Source: CAZFDE01 sp964517795
Lineage (GTDB): Bacteria; Planctomycetota; Phycisphaerae; Sedimentisphaerales; Anaerobacaceae
Assembly (NCBI GenBank): GCA_964517795.1
Contig: CAZFDE010000105.1
Location: 1 to 7,809 of the forward strand
Length of the DNA: 7,809 nucleotides
Reading direction: 5' to 3'
The notes under the pieces are model-generated. The model was not told the origin of the DNA. It searched no databases and saw nothing but the letters and a program-made list of their open reading frames with translations. The position numbers and the translations under genes were made by a program. Of this stretch, positions 1 through 6,584 are shown one piece after another. Position 1 is the first letter of the stretch; each line of letters opens with the position of its first letter.

Positions 1-242
1 CTCGGTTGATTTCCTTTCCTGCAGGTACTGAGATGTTTCAGTTCCCTGCGTTTGCTTCAGACGGACTATGCATTCATCCGCCGATGACGGAATCTGGTTG
101 CCCAGTTCCGACGGGTTGCTCCATTGGGAAATCCCGGGATTAACGGTTGCTCGGCACCTGCCCCGGGCTTATCGCAGCCTGCCACGTCCTTCATCGCCTC
201 TCGACGCCAAGACATCCCCCATATACCCTTAGTAACTTGACC
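1..242 (-). rRNA. rrl: 23S ribosomal RNA, 5' end (partial, runs off left edge)
   Basis: Read on the minus strand, this begins with GGTCAAGTTACTAAGGG and continues with the conserved domain I core: GAGGCGATGAAGGACGTG, CTGCGATAAGC, then GGGAACTGAAACATCT.AGTACC and GGAAA.GAAATCAACCGAG at the window edge. These match the first ~240 nt of bacterial 23S rRNA as I know it from E. coli. The 5' end at about 242 is set by homology and could be off by a few bases. The rest of 23S lies to the left of the window. It is the third gene of a unit ordered tRNA-Ile, tRNA-Ala, 23S. Open frames on either strand here have no coding meaning. Confidence 0.96.
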
Positions 243-315
243 ATATCCATTTTTGATTGTGGACATGGTTTCGTATATCCTAAAAAACGCCATTGTTTGT
301 AGAGTCACATCGACA

Positions 316-332
316 CTTGTCAAAACGACAAG
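316..332 (-). other. hairpin upstream of 23S
   Basis: CTTGTC and GACAAG form a perfect 6-bp inverted repeat around a 5-nt loop, about 75 nt before the 23S 5' end in the transcript. It has no T-tract, so it is not a terminator. It is probably part of the folded pre-23S leader. Confidence 0.45.
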
Positions 333-366
333 CATGCAATGTTTATCCACGCATCCGCATATTCAC

Positions 367-380
367 TTTTCAAAGAACCA
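367..380 (-). promoter_or_regulatory. boxA antitermination site before 23S
   Basis: The minus strand reads TGGTTCTTTGAAAA, very close to the boxA consensus in many bacterial rRNA operons (TGTTCTTTGAAAA type). BoxA RNA recruits NusB-NusE (S10) so that RNA polymerase resists termination over long untranslated rRNA. Its place between tRNA-Ala and 23S is the usual location of the second boxA in an rrn operon. Confidence 0.8.
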
Positions 381-390
381 ATATATAGTC

Positions 391-450
391 TTAAGTGTTG
401 AGTTTTTAGTTTTAAGTTGAAAAACGATCCAACCCAATCTCAACACATTA
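391..450 (-). repeat. long inverted repeat in the tRNA-Ala/23S spacer
   Basis: GTGTTGAG at 395-402 is perfectly complementary to CTCAACAC at 439-446. The stem continues into TTAA/TTAA on the outside past one bulged base. The loop is about 36 nt. It could be an RNase III processing stalk or a folding element of pre-rRNA. There is no U-tract on the transcribed strand, so it is not a terminator. Confidence 0.5.
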
Positions 451-500
451 AACTCATTCACCACTGAACGGGGGAGCCGTCTCGCCATCCCATTGTAAAA

Positions 501-573
501 TGGAGACGATGGGACTCGAACCCACGACTTCCGGCTTGCAAAGCCGGCGCTCTCCCAACTGAGCTACGTCCCC
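501..573 (-). tRNA. tRNA-Ala (anticodon TGC)
   Basis: The minus strand folds as a complete 73-nt cloverleaf. The acceptor arm GGGGACG pairs with CGTCTCC and contains the G3:U70 wobble that is the alanine identity element; the discriminator base is A. The D-arm, an anticodon stem CCGGC/GCCGG with loop CTTTGCAAG region (anticodon TGC at 538-540), and the T-arm GTGGG-TTCGAGT-CCCAT are all intact. The 3' CCA is not encoded (TTTT follows), so it must be added by CCA-adding enzyme. The gene sits between tRNA-Ile and 23S, the classical rrn spacer position. Confidence 0.97.
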
Positions 574-584
574 GGACTAAATCG

Positions 585-650
585 TTTCTCGTGACTTGTC
601 GCTCGTTGCTCGAAATACGAGTCATGAGCAACGAGATACGAGCGACGAAA
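585..650 (-). repeat. hairpin-forming spacer element with 7-bp period
   Basis: This lies between the two tRNAs. Read on the plus strand, the first half is built of heptad-like units with a TCGT core (tctcgtg, acttgtc, gctcgtt) and the second half of the opposite orientation with an ACGAG core (caacgag, atacgag, cgacga). The halves are complementary: GTCGCTCGT at 598-606 can pair with ACGAGCGAC near 638-646, and CGTTGCTC at 604-611 with GAGCAACG at 626-633, giving alternative registers of one hairpin. It is transcribed as part of the pre-rRNA. The function is unknown. Confidence 0.6.
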
Positions 651-724
<74 letters not shown>

Positions 725-800
725 ATCCTAGCACCAGCTGTCATCGCCATCTCGAACGTAACAGCCTATCCGGCTTAGTCGGTTGGTTACTTCTATGAAC

Positions 801-813
801 TTAAAAAAGAGCA
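801..813 (-). promoter_or_regulatory. boxA-like site in the rRNA leader
   Basis: The minus strand reads TGCTCTTTTTTAA, close to the E. coli rrn boxA TGCTCTTTAACAA. Its position in the leader upstream of the first structural RNA fits the first boxA of an rrn operon. It follows directly on the U-tract of the hairpin at 813-840. The match is good at the 5' half (TGCTCTTT) and weaker after that. Confidence 0.5.
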
Positions 814-840
814 AAAAAAATCGCCGGCTTGCTGCCGGCG
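813..840 (-). terminator. terminator-like hairpin inside the rRNA leader
   Basis: On the minus strand CGCCGGC (840-834) pairs perfectly with GCCGGCG (828-822) across a 5-nt loop, and eight Ts follow (820-813). This has the form of a Rho-independent terminator for minus-strand transcription. No minus-strand gene lies upstream apart from the leader itself. It could be an attenuator bypassed by antitermination, or the end of a short independent RNA starting near 963. Confidence 0.7.
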
Positions 841-969
841 GTTATACACACAAACATCACTCGCTAACAGTCAGAGCCAAAAACAACACGTTTTCAAAAA
901 TCTTTTCAAAACCGTATTCCAGTCCTTTCCAGTAGGCGATTGTTTATCCACCCACTATTGAGACTTTAT

Positions 970-998
970 ATCGTATCCCGGCATAGAGATACCGTCAA
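970..998 (-). promoter_or_regulatory. rRNA operon promoter (-35 and -10)
   Basis: On the minus strand TTGACG (998-993) and TACGAT (975-970) are separated by exactly 17 nt, a near-consensus sigma70-type promoter. The predicted start is near 963. It is the only strong promoter found upstream of the tRNA-Ile, tRNA-Ala, 23S genes. Confidence 0.75.
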
Positions 999-1000
999 GC

Positions 1001-1044
1001 CTTTTTAAATAAATTTTTTAAAATATTTGAAAAATTTTTAATAC
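1001..1044 (-). promoter_or_regulatory. AT-rich UP element of the rRNA promoter
   Basis: Immediately upstream of the -35 box is about 44 nt of almost pure A and T with several phased A/T tracts (TTTTTTAAAATATTTGAAA type). UP elements bind the C-terminal domain of the RNA polymerase alpha subunit and are typical of rRNA promoters. The same AT-rich stretch separates this promoter from the divergent one of the secreted-protein gene. Confidence 0.55.
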
Positions 1045-1110
1045 GGATACAGCGCCAATCAAAAATCTGCTGCTTTATTTTTTTTTACGCTGGCCATTGA
1101 CACATGTTCA

Positions 1111-1119
1111 TGGTATGAT
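1111..1119 (+). promoter_or_regulatory. possible extended -10 promoter of the secreted-protein gene
   Basis: TGG-TATGAT forms an extended -10 element about 70 nt before the GTG start. A perfect TTGACA lies at 1097-1102, but only 11 nt separate it from TATGAT, too close for a normal -35/-10 pair, so the extended -10 is the better reading. Either way this is a weak prediction. Confidence 0.35.
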
Positions 1120-1179
1120 ACCGGTGGCTTTTGAAATGCCCTATAAAGAGCGGTAACTGTTTTATTTGAATGGACTTAC

Positions 1180-1184
1180 GGAGG
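1180..1184 (+). promoter_or_regulatory. Shine-Dalgarno site that sets the GTG start at 1191
   Basis: GGAGG ends 6 nt before GTG at 1191. The upstream in-frame ATG at 1170 has no Shine-Dalgarno site and would place this one inside the coding sequence. Starting at 1191 also puts the basic residues directly before the hydrophobic core of the signal peptide. Confidence 0.75.
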
Positions 1185-1190
1185 CGGACA

Positions 1191-2720
1191 GTGCCCAGAA
1201 AAGGGTTCTATTTAATCGTTTTTATCTATCTGATTACACAGCCCGTAAATGCTGAAGTCCGCGTTAACCCCCACCCGGGTTATGAGCAAACTTACCCGGC
1301 TATATGTCAAAAAGCCGATGGCGATTTTATAATTGTCTGGAGCAGTTACCACCAGGATGGCGCCAGCGGCGGGATTTACGCTCGAAACGCCGATTCTGTG
1401 CTCAATTTTCAAGATGACTCGTTTATCATCAATACCACAACCGCGGGGCACCAGACCAACCCGGCCATCGCGGCCTGCGGATCGGGCTTTATCGTCGTCT
1501 GGCAGAGCGAAACGGCTGATTTGGAGGATATTATCGGCCGTCGCTTTGATCATCTCAATCAGCCATTCGGTGATGACTTCGTGATCAATACAACAACCGC
1601 AGGCAGACAGCTTTATCCCAAAATTTGCTGTTTTGATGATGGGCGGTTCGCTGTCGTGTGGGAAAGTCGCCCTCACTGGCCGGGTATGGACTACAGCGAG
1701 ATTGTTATTCAACTATTTGATATCAATGGAATCCCCGAAAGTAATGAAATAAACTCAAATCTGCTCTCGCAAAGCCGTTATCCCGATATTGCCACCGATG
1801 GCAATCATCAGTTTGTTGTCGTCTGGATGCAGGATGATGCATATCACCCCTCCAACCGCATTATGGCTCGGCGATTCGACTTGGCCGGCAATCCCTTAGA
1901 CAGTCCTTTCCAAGTCAATGAAGTACCTTTTTACACGGCAAGCCGGCCGACCGTGTCGATGGCATCGAATGGTAATTTTATTGTTGTCTGGAGCACCGAT
2001 CCGAATGACGCCGATCGGGCTGATATTCGCTTACGTCGATTCAACCATGCCGGTGATGCTGCAACTAATGAACTGGTCGTAAACCGGCAAACCGAAGGCA
2101 AACAGGAAAACCCCGAAGTGAAAATGAATATTTTTGGCCAGTATATCGTCTTCTGGAACGGCCCCGGCCCCGATGACGAGAAAAAAAATGTCTACGCACA
2201 GCGATTCAACGCCGCCAACCAGCGCGTTGGCGATGAATTTGTGGTGCATCGATACAGGGTGCAAGACCAAAAGTATTCCCATGGGGTATTCGATGATGAT
2301 GGGCATTTTACCGTTGCATGGCAAAGCTACGGCCAGGACGGATACCGCTATGGGATCTTTGCCGAAACCGGGCCAAAGGCGGCTGTTGCGGATCTGGATT
2401 ATAACCTGCAGGTCGAATTCGGCGATTTTTGTATCCTCGCACGCGAATGGCTCGATCAAGGGGATGATCTGATTGCGGATATCTGGGATGATGATATCGT
2501 GGACGCAAAAGATGCCGCCGCCCTCTGCGACCAATGGCTTATGATGACTTATTCACAGCCGCAGGCTGATTTATGGGATGACGGAGTCATTAACATGAAC
2601 GATTTTGCGATTCTTGCAAATACATGGCAACAGCAAGGCCCTTTTACCGGCGATATCACCAGTGATGGCCGCACCAATACCCAAGACCTGCGTATTATAA
2701 TGTACTACTGGCTGCAATAG
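1191..2720 (+). CDS. secreted seven-repeat (beta-propeller-like) protein with dockerin-like C-terminus
   Basis: A 509-residue exported protein of unknown specific function. The GTG start is chosen from the GGAGG site 6 nt upstream; a longer frame from ATG at 1170 is less likely. Residues 1-21 form a signal peptide (basic PRK, hydrophobic core YLIVFIYLI, cleavage after VNA). Residues ~22-395 hold seven repeats of about 55 residues, each centred on a (I/V)VxW(x)S strand at about residues 47, 101, 154, 209, 264, 319 and 374, with recurring xxRFDxxG and FxVN segments; seven regular repeats suggest a seven-bladed propeller. Residues 400-508 contain four dockerin-like units (DLDYN..., DIWDD..., DLWDDGVINMNDF, DITSDGRTNTQDL), each with an acidic loop, mostly followed by a hydrophobic helix ending in W, as is common in Phycisphaerae exported proteins. 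It is probably a cell-surface or polysaccharide-associated protein. It is convergent with the ETF operon, and no clear terminator lies between them. Confidence 0.85.
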   Translation: MPRKGFYLIVFIYLITQPVNAEVRVNPHPGYEQTYPAICQKADGDFIIVWSSYHQDGASGGIYARNADSVLNFQDDSFIINTTTAGHQTNPAIAACGSGFIVVWQSETADLEDIIGRRFDHLNQPFGDDFVINTTTAGRQLYPKICCFDDGRFAVVWESRPHWPGMDYSEIVIQLFDINGIPESNEINSNLLSQSRYPDIATDGNHQFVVVWMQDDAYHPSNRIMARRFDLAGNPLDSPFQVNEVPFYTASRPTVSMASNGNFIVVWSTDPNDADRADIRLRRFNHAGDAATNELVVNRQTEGKQENPEVKMNIFGQYIVFWNGPGPDDEKKNVYAQRFNAANQRVGDEFVVHRYRVQDQKYSHGVFDDDGHFTVAWQSYGQDGYRYGIFAETGPKAAVADLDYNLQVEFGDFCILAREWLDQGDDLIADIWDDDIVDAKDAAALCDQWLMMTYSQPQADLWDDGVINMNDFAILANTWQQQGPFTGDITSDGRTNTQDLRIIMYYWLQ

Positions 2721-2790
2721 AAAAATCGTCAATTCTGCTTAAAAATATCACCATGAGCGCTGTGGTCTCGGCGGCTGAAAAAGACTTGAA

Positions 2791-4461
2791 TTACATGCGT
2801 TTGTATCGTGGGCCGCCGGTGCCTTCGGGTGTTGTCCACCGGATATTGTCGAACGGGCATTTGCGCTGGCAGGTTTTGCAGTGCAGACAGTTCGAAGGGT
2901 TGGCCGGCTTGACCTGCCCGCCAATGGTCTCATAGACACCCGCAGGACAGAACGTGATACAGGGCCGACCGTACTTGACCGTACATTGCTGAGCGCAGGT
3001 GTTTCGGTTGAGGATTTCCAGATGGCTGGGCTGTTCCTCGCGGTGCTCGGTGGCAGCGACGGCGGTGAATGTATCTTTGTCGAAATTCTGGTTGGGTTTG
3101 AGCCGGTACTTGCGGCCGGTCATCTCCTGGTAATCTTCTTCGACCTTGAATTTCGGAAGCAGCCCCCCCAGAACCGACAAACCGAATCCAATCGTCGGGC
3201 CGAATTTAGCGACGGTCTGGCGGAAGTTGCGGGCCGAGCGCATTTCTTTTTCGACATTGGAGCTTTTAATCAGCTCGGTATAGCGCACGGCCGCGGCCGA
3301 CGGATTCGAGAGATTGTCAGCGATGGCCTTGGCCGCCTGCATCCCGGAATCGATCGCGTTGTGCAGGCCCTTAATCTTCTGCATATTTACAAAACCGGCG
3401 CTGTCGCCGAGAATCATACAGTTGCCTTTGCCGATACTGCCGGTCTGCAGGTCTTTGGGGATCGCATAGTAGCCGCCTTCGGGGATCATCTTGGCACCCG
3501 CCTCAACGACGGTGCCGCCCTCGATGAACTGGCGGACGAAGGCCTGTTCCTTGAAGCGGGTCAGGGCATCCTGCGGATTGAAGTCGCAGTACTTCCAGTC
3601 GAGCCCGACGATCATGCCGACGGACAGATGCTCGGGCGCACCGGCGTAGATAATGCCGCCGCCGAACATGGCCGGGCCGAGCAGCGGTGTCCAGATCGGA
3701 TAACCCATCGCGTGGACGACGCGGCCGGCGGTAAATTTCTCATACTGTTCGGGCGAAACCTTGATCAGTTCCTTAACGCCGACCGAGTACATCTGGTGGC
3801 CCTTGCGCTGCAGGTTCGCCTTTTCGATAAGCTTTTCAGTTAACAGGCCGTCACACCCTTCGGCCAGGACCACAAAATCGGCCTTGACCGTTTCGCCTTC
3901 GAGGTAGTTCGGCTGCTTATGGCCTTCTTTGTCAAGTCCCTGGTCCACAAGCTTGACGCCTTTGACGGTGCCGGATGCGGCATCGTAGAGAATATCCTGC
4001 GCGGCGAAACCGGTCAGCACTTCGACCTTGAGGTCTTTGGCGATCCGGCCAAGCCAGTGGGTGAGCTTACTGATCGAGACGGAATAGTCATTCAGGTGCA
4101 TCATCTGGCCGAAGCCGAGTTTGAATTTCTTTGCCAGGTTAATGGTAAAGAAAATGTTGAACGCATGTTTCTTATCAAGCAAGAACATGACATCGTCTTT
4201 ATCAATGACGTTGGCCAGCACATCTTTGGCCTGGTCGGTATCGCGCCAGCCGGGAGCAGCCGCATCCAAGAGCTGCTGGATCGGCTGCGGCTCAAGCACC
4301 GCGCCGGAGAGATTATGATTGCCGAGGTCAGCGCCTTTTTCGATGACGACGACTTCGGTATCGGGCTTTAAGCATTTCAACTGGATCGCGGCAGAGAGCC
4401 CGGCCGGGCCGCCGCCGACGATCAATACGTCAACTTTCGAGTAATCGTTATTCTGTGCCAC
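2791..4461 (-). CDS. etfQO: electron transfer flavoprotein:quinone oxidoreductase with eight-cysteine Fe-S domain
   Basis: A 556-residue flavoprotein that passes electrons from reduced ETF to the membrane quinone pool; the family is monotopic at the inner membrane face. Visible features: N-terminal FAD fold GGGPAG (16-21) with ribose-binding Glu41; the family signature GNHNLSGAVLEP (47-58); the ETF-QO segment VGLDWKYCDFNP and EGGYYAIPK (285-336); a second FAD motif GDSAGFVN (352-359) followed by KIKGLHNAIDSGM; and a C-terminal Fe-S domain ending in PEGTGGPRYKRM, as in ETF-QO. Cysteines 489, 493, 501, 505, 525, 528, 531 and 535 give C-x3-C-x7-C-x3-CP and C-x2-C-x2-C-x3-CP, enough for two [4Fe-4S] clusters, whereas mitochondrial ETF-QO uses four cysteines for one. 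Length fits ETF-QO (~550), not FixC (~430). The GTG start is forced by an in-frame stop 12 nt upstream. It lies 4 nt after the EtfBA stop, so the genes are probably translationally coupled. Confidence 0.95.
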   Translation of the reverse strand: MAQNNDYSKVDVLIVGGGPAGLSAAIQLKCLKPDTEVVVIEKGADLGNHNLSGAVLEPQPIQQLLDAAAPGWRDTDQAKDVLANVIDKDDVMFLLDKKHAFNIFFTINLAKKFKLGFGQMMHLNDYSVSISKLTHWLGRIAKDLKVEVLTGFAAQDILYDAASGTVKGVKLVDQGLDKEGHKQPNYLEGETVKADFVVLAEGCDGLLTEKLIEKANLQRKGHQMYSVGVKELIKVSPEQYEKFTAGRVVHAMGYPIWTPLLGPAMFGGGIIYAGAPEHLSVGMIVGLDWKYCDFNPQDALTRFKEQAFVRQFIEGGTVVEAGAKMIPEGGYYAIPKDLQTGSIGKGNCMILGDSAGFVNMQKIKGLHNAIDSGMQAAKAIADNLSNPSAAAVRYTELIKSSNVEKEMRSARNFRQTVAKFGPTIGFGLSVLGGLLPKFKVEEDYQEMTGRKYRLKPNQNFDKDTFTAVAATEHREEQPSHLEILNRNTCAQQCTVKYGRPCITFCPAGVYETIGGQVKPANPSNCLHCKTCQRKCPFDNIRWTTPEGTGGPRYKRM

Positions 4462-4465
4462 AGGA

Positions 4466-6559
4466 TTATCCTACCTCATCAAATGCATGGACCAGTTTCG
4501 GGATGACATTTTCGACGGTTCCGACGATATAGTAATCGCACTGTTTGAAGATCGGAGCGTTGGGATCGCTATTGATCGCGACGATGGTCTCGGAATTAGC
4601 GACACCGATCATGTGCTGAATCGCGCCGGAGATACCGAGCGCCATATAGAGTTTGGGGCCAACGGCGGTGCCGGTCTGGCCAACCTGATGAACGCGCTCG
4701 ACAAAGCCCTGTTCGACGGCCGCACGCGAAGCGCCGCGCTCGACCGGCTTGTCGAATTTTTTCGTAATGCCGTCACAGAGCGTCCCCATCAGCCGTTCGT
4801 AATTGTCGCGGCTTTGCATACCCTTGCCGCCGCTGACGATGATCTCGGCGCCGAAATTCACGTCACCGCTGCCCATTTCGGTTTTGATAATGTTCAGGCT
4901 GATATCGTCTTTCGTCAGTTCAACGGGGTGTTCGATGATTTCGCCCTTGCGGTTCGGATCGGCCGACAGGCGTTTCATGACGCCGGGTCGGGCCGTGGCC
5001 ATCTGGGATTTGGAATCTTTGGTGCAAATCGTTGCCATAACGTTACCGCCGAGTGCCGGCCGGGTCTGCAAGAGGATACCGATCTCGCCTTTGCGCGAGC
5101 TGTCGCGAATATCGAGCGAGGTGCAGTCGGCGGTCAGCCCGCAGCCGACGCGATAGGAGATCATCGGGGCGAGCATGCGGCCCTGCGGCGTTGCGGCATA
5201 GAGTACGATCTGCGGCCAGTATTTTTCGATGCAGTCCGACATGACCTTGCGATAGGCGGTCGGGTCGAATTCCTCTAACAGTTCATCTTCAATCAGGTAC
5301 ACACAATCGGCGCCGGCGGCGATCAGTTCTTTGGCCATGCCGTGAACGCGGTAACCGGCCAGGCAGACACCGACTTTCGTATCGAGCGAGTCAGCCAAAT
5401 CGCGGGCCTTGCCGATCAGCTCGAACGTGGCCGGGTGAATTTTATCTTTATCGTGCTCGGCGGCGACCCAGACCTGGCCCTGATAAGCCGGATCGGTCAG
5501 TTTGAGGCCGTTGAGCATATCGTCGAGTGCTTTTTTATGGAACCGGCCGTCGGCGGCCTCGAGGATCTTTTCTTTGGCTCCGTCGGCAATCTCGCTTACA
5601 TCGGTGATATCGAGCTTTTTGAGCGTCTCGGCCAGTACGCGGAAATCCTCGATCTCTTTTTCGGTGCCCTCGAAGCTGCGGTCGAATTGTTCGGATCGTT
5701 GTGCGGGCAGTACATAGTGTTTGTGCGCTTCGTCGGCCTGCTCGCCGTTGCCGGCGGCCTTGAGGCTTTCGGTAATATGTTTGGCTAATTCCTTGACATC
5801 GTTGATTTGCTGACATTTACGGGTACTTTTGCCCGGCGGGAACACGCGGATCACGCGGGTCTTGGAGCCGGCCACACCGATCGCGGTGGCGTTAATGTCA
5901 CTTGCGCCCCACTGCAAAACCTCCATCCGGTTGGCCTTGCGGGTCGATGCAAATCCGGCGAACAGCTCGTATTCGTATTTGGCGACCGTGATTACCGCAG
6001 GCAACTGCTTGACGGAAACGACCTGGCTGCCGCCGGAGATGATCCGGGTAAATTCGAATTTTCCATCTGCATAGTGTTCATCGGTCGCATAGGCTACGCA
6101 GGGGATTTTCAGTTCTTCGGCGATCTGAGCGGGCACCTGGGCGGTGTCACCATCGACCGACTGCATCCCGGCAACAACGTAGTAATCATGATCGTCGTCG
6201 AAGATATCCTTGACGATCTTTCGGATCGCATAGGCTAAGGGATTGGCGGTGGCCCATGTATCGGCGCCGCCTAAGGATCGATCGGTCAGCAGGACTGCGG
6301 TATCGGCACAGCGGCCAAGGCTGTAGCGAAGCACCTCCTCGGCCATCGGCGGGCCCATCGTCAGCGCGATAATCTTTCCTTTGTCAGTACCGCTGTCGGA
6401 TTTCATCTTGTTGGCAAACGCCAGGGCCTGGGCATCCAGTTCGTTAATCACGCTGGCCAGACGACTTCGAACGAGCGTGCCGGTTTCCGGGTTGAACGCA
6501 TTGTCAGTAATCTGCGAAACGTCCGGTACCTGTTTGACAAGAACGATGTAATTGCTCAT
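4466..6559 (-). CDS. etfBA: fused electron transfer flavoprotein, EtfB-EtfA
   Basis: A single 697-residue chain joining the two ETF subunits, which carry electrons from flavin dehydrogenases (acyl-CoA, dimethylglycine and similar) to ETF:quinone oxidoreductase. Residues 1-~260 are EtfB: VLVKQVPD start, GPPMAEEVLRYSLG, the nucleotide-binding motif GMQSVDGDTAQV (131-142), and the recognition-loop region FAGFASTRKANR. Residues ~262-360 are a charged, probably helical linker not found in separate subunits. Residues ~361-697 are EtfA: QVWVAAEHD, TPQGRMLAP, GLTADCTSLDI, then the FAD domain VSGGKG (575-580), GASRAAV, QVGQTGTAVGP (625-635), GISGAIQH (642-649) and AINSDPNAPIF (661-671). The usual Arg of SGGRG is Lys579. 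It is promoter-proximal in a two-gene operon. The start ATG has only a weak Shine-Dalgarno site. DGDTAQV also occurs in bifurcating ETFs, but sequence alone does not show bifurcation here. Confidence 0.95.
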   Translation of the reverse strand: MSNYIVLVKQVPDVSQITDNAFNPETGTLVRSRLASVINELDAQALAFANKMKSDSGTDKGKIIALTMGPPMAEEVLRYSLGRCADTAVLLTDRSLGGADTWATANPLAYAIRKIVKDIFDDDHDYYVVAGMQSVDGDTAQVPAQIAEELKIPCVAYATDEHYADGKFEFTRIISGGSQVVSVKQLPAVITVAKYEYELFAGFASTRKANRMEVLQWGASDINATAIGVAGSKTRVIRVFPPGKSTRKCQQINDVKELAKHITESLKAAGNGEQADEAHKHYVLPAQRSEQFDRSFEGTEKEIEDFRVLAETLKKLDITDVSEIADGAKEKILEAADGRFHKKALDDMLNGLKLTDPAYQGQVWVAAEHDKDKIHPATFELIGKARDLADSLDTKVGVCLAGYRVHGMAKELIAAGADCVYLIEDELLEEFDPTAYRKVMSDCIEKYWPQIVLYAATPQGRMLAPMISYRVGCGLTADCTSLDIRDSSRKGEIGILLQTRPALGGNVMATICTKDSKSQMATARPGVMKRLSADPNRKGEIIEHPVELTKDDISLNIIKTEMGSGDVNFGAEIIVSGGKGMQSRDNYERLMGTLCDGITKKFDKPVERGASRAAVEQGFVERVHQVGQTGTAVGPKLYMALGISGAIQHMIGVANSETIVAINSDPNAPIFKQCDYYIVGTVENVIPKLVHAFDEVG
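4469..4472 (-). promoter_or_regulatory. ribosome binding site of the ETF:quinone oxidoreductase gene
   Basis: On the minus strand AGGA ends 7 nt before the GTG start and lies at the very end of the EtfBA coding sequence (its G-TAA region). This overlap supports translational coupling of the two genes. Confidence 0.55.
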
Positions 6560-6584
6560 AAGCTCAAACTCTCAATTATTATGC

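Larger units (their letters stand above)
243..500 (-). other. tRNA-Ala to 23S internal transcribed spacer
   Basis: This 258-nt non-coding spacer separates tRNA-Ala from 23S in the minus-strand transcript. It holds a clear boxA antitermination site (367-380), a hairpin with an 8-bp perfect arm (395-402 with 439-446) extended past one bulged base, and a small 6-bp hairpin (316-321 with 327-332) near the 23S 5' end. Such stems in rRNA spacers usually serve in folding and RNase III processing; that role is inferred. I see no promoter, no terminator and no credible open frame. Confidence 0.8.
725..963 (-). other. rRNA operon leader region
   Basis: This is the untranslated leader from the predicted transcription start (about 963) to tRNA-Ile. 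In transcript order it has a 120-nt stretch with no obvious structure, a 7-bp GC-rich hairpin followed by eight Us (813-840), a boxA-like sequence partly overlapping that U-tract (801-813), and a small nested hairpin (GTAAC with GTTAC around AGCC-GGATA-GGCT) before tRNA-Ile. There is no 16S sequence: the anti-Shine-Dalgarno 3' tail of 16S is not present. The promoter-to-terminator part could instead be an independent RNA of about 150 nt. Confidence 0.6.

Noticed and set aside
66..350. 94-codon open frame on the minus strand
   Set aside because: It lies mostly inside the 5' end of 23S rRNA and extends into the rRNA spacer; its sequence is explained by conserved rRNA.
813..963. 5S or 6S RNA between the promoter and the leader terminator
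   Set aside because: The ~150-nt stretch lacks 5S consensus elements, and its ends do not pair as in 6S RNA. An unknown small RNA remains possible.
1097..1119. TTGACA with TATGAT as a standard promoter
   Set aside because: The spacer is only 11 nt, too short for sigma70-type recognition; an extended -10 reading is kept instead at low confidence.
725..1190. Search for a 16S rRNA 3' end upstream of tRNA-Ile
   Set aside because: No anti-Shine-Dalgarno tail or conserved 16S helix 44/45 sequence is present; the space holds leader, promoter and UP element only.
2721..2790. Shared terminator between the convergent secreted-protein gene and ETF operon
   Set aside because: Only a weak ACCA/TGGT pairing around an AGCGCT palindrome is present; the stem is too short to call.
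2881..3843. 320-codon frame and other long frames on the plus strand opposite the ETF genes (also 3919-4371, 4487-5278, 5342-5788, 5807-6238)
   Set aside because: They are antisense to strongly conserved etfQO and etfBA coding sequence, have no family resemblance, and arise from the high-GC codon pattern of the real genes.
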